A stretch of DNA of 64,000 nucleotides. It comes from Larus michahellis. Taxonomy: Eukaryota; Chordata; Aves; Charadriiformes; Laridae. This document shows, in pieces, positions 11,827 through 22,500 of the stretch. Under the pieces are notes generated by a model. It saw only the letters and a list, made by a program, of their open reading frames with translations. It did not search any database and was not told where the DNA came from. The DNA lies in assembly GCF_964199755.1 (NCBI RefSeq), contig NC_133901.1:4504016-4568015 (forward strand). Reading direction: 5' to 3'. The translations under genes were made by a program, and so were the position numbers. Each line of letters starts with the position of its first letter. Positions within the stretch are counted from its first letter, which is position 1.

Positions 11827-12367
11827 GTCGAGGGAGGCGATTCTGCCCCTCTGCTCCGCTCTGGCGAGACCCCCCTGCAGTGCTGCCTCCAGCTCTGGGA
11901 CCCCCAATGTAAGAAGGACGTGGACCTGTTGGAGCAGGTTCAGAGGAGGCCACAGAGATGATGCAAGGGCTGGAGCCCCTCTGCTGTGAGGACAGGCTGA
12001 GAGAGTTGGGGTTCAACCTGGAGAAGAGAAGGCTCCGGGGAGACCTTAGAGCCCCTTCCAGTCCCTAAAGGGGCTCCAGGAGAGATGGGGAGGGACTCTG
12101 GATCAGGGAGGGGAGCGATAGAACAAGGGTTGATGGTTTTAAACAGAAAGAGGGGAGATTTAGATTATATTTTATGAAGGAATTCTTGGCTGTGAGGGTG
12201 GTGAGCCCCTGGCCCAGGTTGCCCAGAGAAGCTGTGGCTGCCCCATCCCTGGAGGGGTTCAAGGCCAGGTTGGACGGGGCTTGGAGCAACCTGGGCTGGT
12301 GGGAGGTGGCGGAACTGGGTGGGCTTTAAGATCCCTTCCAACCCGAACCATTCTGTGATTCTGTGAT
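11827..12367 (+). mobile_element. CR1 LINE 3' fragment with octamer-type tail
   Basis: A 5'-truncated CR1 of about 540 bp. It contains the GATTCTGCCCCTCTGCTC segment, the AGGACAGGCTGAGAGAG segment and the CCCTGGCCCAGGTTGCCC block, and ends in ATTCTGTGATTCTGTGAT. It shares diagnostic sequence (GAAGCTGTGGCTGCCCC) with copies at 55631 and 59523, so it belongs to a different subfamily from the 8042 copy. Confidence 0.95.
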
Positions 12368-13908
12368 AATGTGCAGAAGAAATGCCTAACCCCCATACTG
12401 GAGAGAAGGCAAAGACAGGAGCAGCAGCAGCTTTAGCACCACGATCCGGAGCAACCACAATTTTAGAACCACACCTAACACCACACAAAGTCCATACAGC
12501 AGCATCCCGCGCAATACTCAGCCCTGCTGAGCGCAGGGACCCCCCTTTTTCCGAGTGTGCCGAAGCCCCAGCGCTGCAGCGAGGGCTGGGCAGGCACCCA
12601 GCAGCATCCCCCCGTGCTGCCCGGGGACGTTGACGTGCCCGGTGCCACAGAGCCCTCCTAGCCGAGGACACCGCGACCGGTTCGCAAGCGTTCTGGGGAA
12701 GGGAAGGGCATTTAAGCTATAAATTAATAAATACAGTATTTGCACTGGATTAGGGTGAGTTTCTCAACTCTATTGACATGTCAATCCTCACAAGACTTCT
12801 GCATCCCTACTCTTTGCTCCATTTTATTTGTAGAGAATAATGGCTTTCATATGACAGAAAGGGAGAGACATGAGCTAATAAAATTACCAAGAAATGACAT
12901 TCACCGAGCACGCTGACCCAAGCAGTTATTTATTAACCGTGCTAGCAGACCTAAAAATAGCTTTGATTGCATGCAAGGCCATCTATGCCTGCAATTAGTA
13001 CAATAAATATAACTACTCAAACTAATAACAGCACATTCACCTCAATAACAGCAGATAGCAGGCTAATCCGCTGTGCTTGAAAGCATCTTGTGAAACCGCT
13101 TGTTTTTTTTCCTTTTGCTCAGCCAAGGATCTGCGCATTGTGAGAGCGATTGTCAAGAGCAGAAACAGATGCAACCGTTTAGAACTTATTAGATGTAATA
13201 CCAATGAAACAGCCTTTTCAAGGGATCTCAGCTGGCTTTCTGCTCAGCCGCAAAAATACTGAAACAAAAAGTCCATATCCTCCTCTCTACTGACTTGTGG
13301 TTCTCCTTTCTGAGAAGAAATAAGGGATGACATTTATACCTTCACTCCGAGGCAGGTGAATATTAAGGACAGAGAATATAATCCTACACCCCTTCAAGAA
13401 ATCAGAACACGTCATATGAATTCCGCAATGATTCTACAGTTCTAGAATAAGATTTGCACAGGAAATGTAATTTATACATCACATTTCCACAATAATTTCT
13501 TTATAACTTTTCTCTAATACCTTTGGGTGCAGACAGGGCTAACGAAACCATCGGGTTCGTGTAGGTGTCATTGATGCTGGGGGGGAATCATCCCGTCTCC
13601 CTTATCCGTGAATTGCTCAAATGTTGCTGAGACCTTGAAGGATCCATTCCGGTTTGGCAAGAATGGGTTAAGATTGGGTTGCAGCTGGAGTTTTCTTTAA
13701 AAACATGAACTGGTCTGGTTTCGTACCCCTTGTTTAATCCCGAACAAGCACACAGGCACGCAGAAGGGAAAGAGGTTTTGGGCTGGGTCTGGCTGGAGCT
13801 GAGCCGTTCTGCTCCCTCAGCTTCCCAGCGGCCGGTGCTTCCCTCAGGCAGGGACTTGTGTGTGCTGGCAGCATCAGCACTCGTCCCAGGACTGACTCCC
13901 AAGTGTCA

Positions 13909-14056
13909 CTGGAGTCTCCTTCTCTGGAGACATCCAAAACCCGCCTGGATGTGTTCCTGTCCAACCTGCTCTAGGTGTCCCTGCTTTGGCAGGGGGTCAG
14001 ACTAGATGATCTCCGAAGGTCCCTTCCAAGCCCCACCATCCTGTGTGATTCTCTGA
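13909..14056 (+). mobile_element. CR1 LINE 3' fragment (short, diverged)
   Basis: The last 150 bp or so of a CR1, with GGAGTCTCCTTCTCTGGAG, GATGATCTCCGAAGG and a remnant tail TGTGTGATTCTCTGA. It is more diverged than the 8042 copy. Confidence 0.88.
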
Positions 14057-15802
14057 ACCGCCACCTTGAACTTCAGCAAAAGGCCAAAAATACACCAGGG
14101 CCATTGAAAAATGGCAACTTAAACCATCCATTAGAGATGGACACAGGCTGGAGCTGCTTCCTCTCATTTGTCCCTGACCCACGGTCCCAAGGGACCTTCT
14201 CCACCGCGGGCAGAGGACCCGCTCTTTCCCTGCCACGCACAGCACAACAGCGTTCCTCGGTTGACAGCGAGGATGAAACACTGAGCTCCCACCACCACCG
14301 GCTCTGTCTACAAGGCGTCACCGTCCCTCCGTTCAGGGCAGAAAAGCGGCATTCCCGGGGAATGCTCCTCCAGCTGCAAGTGACCTCCCATGGCTCAGCC
14401 AAGCTGCCCAGGGCCTGGCTGAGGACACAGGCCCTGCCGAGCCCCCGGCCCCTCAGGGAGGAGCAGCCCAGGCGATGCTATTCGACACAGCATGCCCCGG
14501 GGGACTCTTGGAGCTCCCAGAGTATTTGATTTTCAGGGGTATTTTCAAATAGCTCTGTGAGGCAGAGGCAGGAGAGTCTCCGTCGCCGGACACAAAGGCT
14601 GGAGGGAAGATCTACCCCGCTTCAAGCCAGGGCTATTTATAGCAGCCTGAATTTGAGCACCTCCTAAAATTCAAAGACTTGCATGAGTCCGGGAGGAAAG
14701 GTTCCCCGCAGGAGGTGAACAACATGGACTGACGCTGCCTCCGGATCCCGTTTGCTCTCGTATTTGTCCTGGGGAGCGGGTGGCTCAGATCCCACCTCCT
14801 CTTGCTTTGATACACGGGTTCCTCATACAGAAACCCCCCACTTCAAACAGGGCTCAACTCTCCTCCACCAAACCAAACATCTCCCAACTTGCGACAGTGG
14901 CTGAAAAGTCAAAAGCAAAACAAATTCTCCCCATTTTGGTGCTGAGCAGGCTCGTTGATTACCCAGCAGAGAGAGAATTGCTGCTGCTATAGAAACAGCA
15001 GCCACCGACCTGGGGACCACACGCGCTGCTGCGGGCAGACCCGGAGATTGCTCAAATTGCGAGATGTGCCATGGGCCACATCCAGCTCCCGCACCAGCCC
15101 AGAGGTGAGGTGCTTCGTAAGGCCACAAAAACATCTAAAAATACAAGCCCCTGCTCTTTTCAAAGCAGATACATTTTTATACTTCAGATACCAACAGCAA
15201 GAGGTGTTAAAATACAACATTTCCCGAGCCTGGTTAACAACTTGCTCCTCATTTCCTTGTAAAACAAAAATCCATTGGAAACTTAGTGCTACTTACCCCA
15301 CTTCAGCCCAGTTTGGGTGCGGGAAGGAGACCCAGAACCTCTGCACCAAACCTGTGGGTTACAACACGACAAGACAACATCCAGAGCTCAAAAATCCCCA
15401 AAAATCTCCTTCCATCCCGTGGGCTTTAACCACCCTCCATCACCTCAGCGGACGCTCACGGCAATACCGTAAAGCAGAGACTACTGAAAATAAAAGATCT
15501 CTTCAGATAATAACCAGTAATTACTATTCTATAGACACATTTAAATGATTTTGTTAAAGAGAGATTGTTTTGGCAAGCACTATTTAAATTAAAAGAAGCT
15601 GACCAACCAAACGAAAAAAAAAAACAAACTATTTCCTTCAGAAAACCCCACTCATGTTGCAAATGGCAGCAATTAAAGCAAACACACAAAATGTTGTATT
15701 TACGCAGTGATGTGAAGAAGAAAAGCTGTTTAAAAACCAAACATTAACGTGTTTGCGAAGAAACACGTACGCATACTAATTTTTTTAGGATGACTAATTG
15801 AT

Positions 15803-15823
15803 TTTTTTTTTTTTTTTTTTTTT
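15803..15823. repeat. Poly(T) tract, about 21 nt
   Basis: A homopolymer just beyond the inferred FNDC3B cleavage site. It is A-rich on the FNDC3B strand. Confidence 0.85.
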
Positions 15824-16004
15824 AAACGGACAACGCAAACTCATTCCCGTGACAAACCAGAAACGTCCCGAGTTCAATCTGGGGCTCCCACTCGCGCCTG
15901 AGGCTGCAGCAACACCACTGACCTGCTGCAAAGGGGCCCCACGGGCTGGAAAGGGCTGTATCCAGCTAAGAAAACTCCTGGTAATATCAGAAAGAATTAA
16001 AACA

Positions 16005-16010
16005 TTTATT
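16005..16010 (-). terminator. FNDC3B: FNDC3B distal polyadenylation signal AATAAA
   Basis: TTTATT on the + strand reads AATAAA in the transcript. Cleavage is expected about 15-25 nt later, near 15985-15990. A GU-containing stretch (GTGGTGTTGCTG, around 15905-15920) lies downstream and fits a downstream element. Confidence 0.6.
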
Positions 16011-17693
16011 GGGCATAAATATATTACATATACACTACAGATACAGTTAAGTCTTACATACATAGTGTAGTATTTGCAAAATCTATACATTAAAATCGAT
16101 ATGGCAGTTTTAATACAATGCATATGAAATAGTCTAAAATTTACAATACAAGAAAACTTATGATTATTATTTTTTTTTTTTCTTTTTAAAGTTGAAAAGC
16201 TTGGAATGTATGTTCCCATAGTGAGGTAAAAACTTTTTTTTTTTTTTTTTTTTCAATTTAAAGAACTGTGCAAGGATAAGATTCATACACATTCAGTTCG
16301 GGCACTTCTCAATCGTGACGCTGAATACCGAGCTACCGTAGCCAACAAACAGGAGTAGAAAACATTTCAAGTTCATAAAGAAAAAGGCAGAACAATAGAA
16401 AAAACATCTCTCTCCTTCCTTAAGGGTTTTAAATATTTAGTGTTTCATTCTACCTTTTTTTTTTTTTTTTTTTTAAACTCTTGTTGTGATTTCTCTGAGA
16501 GCAGAGAGCCCTCGGGTTGGATTCAACGCCTGCTATTGCTGGATCCAAGGGCAAAAAAAGGTGTAGGGGAAAAGACAAGGCATCAGCAAAGGGTGGGATA
16601 ATGGAAGCGACAATGGAAATCAAACCGGGAATGGTTTAAAAATCGGTGATGCTTTATTTTTTTTTGTTAATGTATGAACGACAATCAAATCGCTATGGCA
16701 GAATACACAAACTAAAAGAACGTCAACATATTCAGGGCCGGTCCCAACTCCGACGGAATATTTCCTCCGATAATCTCAGGGTTGGGCTGGGCGTTCTCGT
16801 TAGCATGATTATGAGGGACACCGGACAAATTAGCAACGACAGCAATGCTTCAGGTGTAACCCATTGCTTTTCGCTACACTTCTGCTCGCCGCTTTTAGTA
16901 TCATTTCTATTTCAAACTTTCAAAATCCATCAAATCGTCTCAAGCAAAGTGGGTTTGTTTGGTTTTTTTTTTTTTCCTTTTTTTTTGACTGAAGCAGGGT
17001 TTTTTAAAAAAGGTGTCAAGCTTGGATTTCATAGCAGCACTGCTGAAACAATATCGAAAAATGAAAAAAAAAAAAAGGGAATCTATTCAAATTTCTGGGT
17101 TTCCAAACTAGCGGTCTTTTCATCGTTTTAAAAAATACGCTCTTTTCCCCTCCATTGAAGACAGCTGTATTATGCTTTGCTCACAAAATACAGAGGCAAG
17201 GTCACAAAGTTTCATATCACAAATAAATTTAAATAAGATGTAAATAAATTTGACAAGCCATGACTTTGGCAAGAACGAAAAAAAAAAATATATATATTTA
17301 GCTCAATGCCATTAGTTTGCAAGGCTAAATTAAACTAATTATAGTCAATAACAAAATACAGAACATTTCTAATATTTGCTACATCTAGAGAGGCACACAG
17401 AATAATTCATTGATCTTAGCACTTTCTTTCCAGAGATGATTATGTTTTTTGGATACATGTAAACGTTTGAATCACTGATAATGTGGTTGGTTTTTTTTGT
17501 TGGTTTTTTTTTTTTTTGGCATTTAATGTACTAGATGCTCCCATCTTCAAAAACACAAGAAAATGTAAGAAGATTAATAATACTAGGAATGCTGCCAGGT
17601 AAAAAGTCGACCTAAAGTACAACAGTATAAAACAGACAAAATATAACATGCTACGGGGAGGGTGGGGAAGGGGATTAGTACATAAGTACACTT

Positions 17694-17706
17694 TTTATTT
17701 TTTATT
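17694..17706 (-). terminator. FNDC3B: Candidate proximal FNDC3B polyadenylation signals (two AATAAA)
   Basis: Two nearly adjacent AATAAA hexamers on the transcript strand (17706-17701 and 17699-17694), about 1.6 kb after the stop codon. Use would shorten the 3' UTR by half. This is inference from sequence only. Confidence 0.3.
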
Positions 17707-19287
17707 TTTTTTTCTTTTTACAATAAATAAAAGATTGCACTGTAATTGGTATTTAAAGTACTGTATGCAGTATATAGTATAAATAAACCTAAAACAAAAA
17801 TAATGTTGTTTTTTCCCCATTACTTTGGTTAAGGGAATATTATGCTAGTACAGGACACTGAATCTTAGACGATGGAGACAGAGCACAAAATAGCCAGGAC
17901 AAAAGCAAAACCGAGTAGCAAAAATATACAAAAACAAGAGGCAGGAAAATACACTGTGTCTGTTGCACCCTTTTGGAATCTATTTGCACCTCCAGCTCAT
18001 TTCTGTCCCTGAGGTACTTGCACAACGTTGACTTAATATAAACAATCCAATGAGTGAAGAGTTAAAATTCTAGTATCTCGATGGATTAAAAGGTGTATCG
18101 TGGAAGGGGCAGGCAGGAGGAGGGGGGACATTCCCATCAGAGCGGGGCTCCCGTCTGAGTTTTGCCGTGTACCAAGTGATTTCAGTTGACCCTGTGGTAA
18201 GAACAGCACAGACACCCACTGAAGGTATTGAAAATAAACACGCCTCGTTTCTGATACCTCCCAAAACGTTCCATAAAATGGATACCCCTCCGATAACATT
18301 AATAATAATAATTAAAAAAAAAAATAAAAATCAACCGACAGTAAAGTTTGCTTACATCGAAAGTAAATCTCACCTAATTCAGTAGAGGCAGTAAGCTGTC
18401 ACCAGCTCTAATCATATAAATCAGGATGAACATAATAGAATAATATCTAGTATTAGATTAGGAATAGTTATATACAGTGACAAACAGACAAGTTAAAGCA
18501 GCTTTTAAACAGCTGAACATGGGAATAACTAACTATTGCACGATGCCCTCTTACTTAAAATTACTGCTAGGAATCAAAATGGTAAAAAAGAAAACCTATA
18601 ATGCTTCATAATTTATATGCAGTTTGGTTATTCGATCTCTTATACAGGCAGTTTATAGTGTTGCAACTGTAAAAACAACAGATAACTAAAAAGGTTTTTT
18701 GACTGCAGGATATTGTTCCGATTTAAATGCGCTAGACAGTTTAAAATAACAATTTACGTTTCGTCTTGAAAAAAAGGGGGGCAAATGTAGTGAATAATTG
18801 GTAGGAACATTGCTAATACTGTTCAAGGAAAACCCGGTACTGTTGACTAACACTGCATTCTAGTCTTACCACTACACACACTCGTGACTAATGTTTAGGA
18901 GGAAAAAGAAGAGACAAAAAAGTGACTCATGATTAAAATTTCCTAAATAGTAAGATAAAATAAGAGACTGCATGAACTTCAGCGAAAAAAAACCAACGTT
19001 GAAAAGGCAAATTGGTGACAGTTTTGAAACCGTGAAGGAAAACAATCTTGCTTTTGGTATCTGGTTTGCTTGTTTCTCCAGTTTGACCACTTCCTAGTTT
19101 TGAATTTCAAAAAGGTGCATCAAAACACTGATTTATCTTTCTTCAAGCTAGAACTGTAAAAACAAGAGAAGTATATAAAATGCATGGTAGAACAAAAGGA
19201 TTTCAAAAAAAGGAATATCTGAATAAATGTGTGGATTATAATGCGTAGCATTAGTTAAATTTGTATCTCAAACTTCCATTGAATTCT

Positions 19288-19599
19288 CTACTTCATAAAG
19301 AAGTATTGTAATATACAGGCGAATATAATTGACAAACTTGCAAAGCCAAGAACAATGAGGGCTGCAAACTGTTCATCAGTAGGAATCATGCTCTTTATCT
19401 TCGGGTCATCTATGCTTCCCATTTCTCCCGCAAGCATGATCTCGTTTCGCTGAAGCATAAAGGCAACGGATGGGCTGAAAGGTCCACTAAGCTCCTGTGA
19501 GGTATCCAAGCACCGGCGGCAGACGCAGACGCGAAACCGATAGTCTGTGTTGACTTGAAGGCCTGAGATGTGGAATGTGGTCTCTTCTCCCTTGTACAC
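19288..19599 (-). CDS. FNDC3B: FNDC3B last coding exon: end of final FN3 domain and C-terminal membrane anchor
   Basis: After the acceptor ...TTTGGAAG the exon begins in phase 0 at VYKGEET and encodes 103 residues to TAG at 19288-19290. Residues 1-51 complete the last FN3 domain (strands D-G, with NTDYRFRVCVC as the usual Tyr-containing F strand). A polar linker follows (about 52-77, ending MIPTDEQF). A single hydrophobic helix (about 78-100, AALIVLGFASLSIIFACILQ) comes next, leaving only a few residues (YFFMK) at the very end. This is the tail-anchored layout of FNDC3 proteins, which sit in intracellular membranes with the FN3 array facing one side. FNDC3B has been linked to adipocyte and osteoblast differentiation and to cell adhesion. 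FNDC3A is a paralogue with the same layout; linkage to GHSR points to FNDC3B. Confidence 0.96.
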   Translation of the reverse strand: MYKGEETTFHISGLQVNTDYRFRVCVCRRCLDTSQELSGPFSPSVAFMLQRNEIMLAGEMGSIDDPKIKSMIPTDEQFAALIVLGFASLSIIFACILQYFFMK

Positions 19600-22500
19600 C
19601 TTCCAAACAAAACAGCAAGCACAGTCATGAACAAAGAGGAAGACAACCTCCTCCTCCTTTCGTAGCACCAAACAATTCTAAAGGATTTGGGCCACAAATT
19701 TAAATTTCAAGCAATTTAAAAGGACTTGCAAGGATTTGGGCCAAAAAGTTAGATCAAGCCTGAGCCTTGTAACTCAGCTCTCGAGGGAAGAACTCACTAA
19801 CTCAATGCAGGTTTTGGAAAAACAGAGGCACGCGGAGAGCTACGGAAGAGGCATCCAACCATGAGAGGTCTCAATACAGAGCATTCAACAGAGCCAACGC
19901 ACACAAGGACAGACACGACTTCAGACAATACATCAGCCGTAAGACGTACTCATCTTTTGTGGGTCTGATAAATACTACAAATGTAATTGCTCTTAAAACG
20001 TGGCTATATGCCTAAAACGTGTCTAAGACATAAGCACCATGTTTGGCCCCAAAAAGAAGAAAACCCGCAAACTAAGGTTATTGGAAGACATTCACTGTGT
20101 AATTGCAAAATTGGTTACAAATATTATTTTAATGTACTTTCCTCACATTTCTCTCAAGAGTCAGCAATCTTGCCAGAAATTACACTTTCAGAATTGTGGA
20201 AACAATAAAATATTATTAAGGTATATAAAAAAAAAAGCTCCTCTTGGTTGCATTGTTGTTGGTTCCTTAGCAATCCAAACCCATCACGTATTTATGTTAA
20301 TCAAATGTAGGTACCGCATGACTCAGAGAGCATGAGTCACAATATGAGAAAGAAGAGAGAGAACCAAATAGCTAAGAGACAGTTTTGTGACTTAAATGGA
20401 AAAAGACCACTGGAAGCATTTACAAACTCTGAAAACAAATAACCAGTCAACAATTTATATAACGGAGGAGTGCTGAAACTGGTATTTTATGAAATGAAAA
20501 TTGTCTCACAAAGTGCCTGTGTCTGCTGGAAAAAACCCATCCTCAACTTCAGATACTTCTTCTTCTGCTCATTTAGCCGGTTTCCTTCTCCTCGCTGCGG
20601 GAGCGGAAGGCTGAGAGCATCTCTGCCCGCCGGGAGGTAAGAACCCAACTTACGAGAGGGCAACAAGAGGGACATTAAACCTGAACCGACAGAGGATTTC
20701 CTGTGCGTTATTCGGGAGTCAGACATACAGGAGGAAAAGGAAGAGACGCGCTCAGCTAAACACCACTTCAAGAGTCCAGCTCTCCTGCCCCTGAGACTCA
20801 TCCCTCAGTTAAACACCCAGTCACTGGTTTCTTGAGAAGGTCTGGGACCAAAGATTAAGGCTTTTCTTTCATTCGTTCTCTCCCCTCCTTTTAAACTTCC
20901 ACATTTTTTCCAAATACAGTTTGAACAACGGTGACTCTGAGCTTCCAGACTAAGTAGAAGTCCTCGAACTGGCTCATGTTTCTTGCCCCCGAGGCATAAA
21001 TCAAGAAGCAATGTTTAAACAAAATTACATTACCTTCCTCAAGTACGCTCGGCATCCAGAGGAAGCTCACTCTAGCTCAAGTGAGAGGAATACAACAAAT
21101 TCATCCCGTAAATCTCTACATTACCCACAGCTATGCACCGTTGCCTTCCTTGTCGTCTTTGCTCGTCTTCCCAACGCCAAGGAGTCATTAAGTTACAGTA
21201 ACACAGTAATCGCAGGGAAAACAAAAGTGCAAGTGCTGTAGTAGTTCCATAGAAATAACGCAAAAGGTTGAAACATCCGTTTGCAAAGCGTACCTCATTC
21301 CTAGAATGACTCTGCCACTCTATTTTCCAAAGGCAACTCCATTTCTAATACCCACCTGTTGGGGGCAATTGTCCTCCACCTACTCCATCATCAACGCTAC
21401 ATCTTGTAGGTGGTTAATACTTTAGTTTACTCCCAAATATAAGCGACCATGCAAAGAGAAGCTGCATGCATTTGGCATGCAAAGGTAGGTTCAGCAAGTA
21501 ATTAAAAACGGTTGTGCTCTTCCACGGGACCAGAGTCAGGATTCTTCTACTTGGAGGACTTACCTAACTCCCGTTTCTTTAGACTTTGAGACATGGTGAC
21601 TCAGAGCATCTATTCCTTACAAAACAACCCTAGTCAAGGTATGTTTTCTGGTGCTCTTGCAATTATTAATTTCATTTCAAAATGTATAATCAGAAGACCT
21701 CTACGTGCCTTTGCCAAAATGAACCTTTGCAACCAATATGACCACTTCTAAAACAAAATAAAAATCCAGTAAAGTCCAAATAATGACATTCAATGAAGCA
21801 GTTACAATCTAATCTTCATAAATTACATTTAACAGGTGCTAGGGATGGGATATGCATTGAAAAAACCTATCCAGTGAATTGTTTTTTCACTTGCTTTGTT
21901 CTGTCAGGGTGGTGAATACCAGTGTCATTGGAGGCTAAGTTTGGCTAAATCAAAGACCTGTATCTTCATTACAGTCTAATAAATACAGATGACCACATTC
22001 ACTCAAGCCAGCTAGTCAACAGCACTTCTCAGAAAAAGGCCAGTCAAGTGAGAGTTGAGCGCATCGTTAAAGTTTGAGAAACAGCTGAATACAAGAATTA
22101 ATATTCAGTAACGGTAAAGACAAAACATGTCCCACACTAGAGCTGGGAAGGTGGTGGAAACTGTCCTGCTTTCAGTGGTTTAATGAGTATTTACCACCAG
22201 TGGATCTATGTCCTTTCTCATTAACAGGTAAAAATTTACTGTGCTTAATTATCATTTACTCTGTATCCTCCACAAGCGGCTGCAGCGAGCACACCTTGGG
22301 GACATTACTGGCTCCAGCTCCATAGATACGTGCTTGGTTGACACCACAGTTACACCCCGTGAATGGGCTTCACATGCACAACAGAGAGGAAAAAAAAATA
22401 AATTTGGCAATTATGTAGAAGGTCTTTAAATCTACTAAACAAATATTACACCAAAAATGACTGTATAAAGCAGCACACTTTTTTATATCTAGCACATTAC

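Larger units (their letters stand above)
4236..15984. other. Intergenic region between convergent GHSR and FNDC3B
   Basis: About 11.7 kb separates the two gene ends. I see four CR1 fragments (8042-8284, 10086-10243, 11827-12367, 13909-14056), a CpG-dense patch (5690-5880), GC-rich patches near 6.9-7.1 kb and 14.3-14.5 kb, an AT repeat (4443-4462), a CA repeat (9116-9153) and long homopolymers (poly-T 4333-4354, poly-A 7602-7627). Open frames up to about 180 codons occur, but they overlap CR1 or GC-rich sequence and show no recognisable protein. No gene is supported here. Confidence 0.7.
15985..19287 (-). other. FNDC3B: FNDC3B 3' untranslated region
   Basis: About 3.3 kb lies between the FNDC3B stop codon and the distal polyadenylation signal (AATAAA on the - strand at 16010-16005). 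The length is similar to the long 3' UTR known for mammalian FNDC3B. The sequence is AT rich. On the transcript strand it carries long A runs (16170-16181, 16234-16253, 16455-16474, 16963-16975, 17504-17517). Further AATAAA hexamers at 16653-16658, 17694-17699 and 17701-17706 could give shorter transcripts. No ORF of interest and no interspersed repeat is recognised in it. Confidence 0.75.

Noticed and set aside
13975..14529. 184-codon open frame on the + strand in a GC-rich stretch
   Set aside because: Its start lies in the CR1 fragment at 13909-14056, and the rest is GC-biased sequence without codon structure or homology I recognise.
16170..16474. Poly(A) runs as tails of retroposed genes
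   Set aside because: They lie within the FNDC3B 3' UTR on the transcript strand, with no retroposed body or target duplications beside them.
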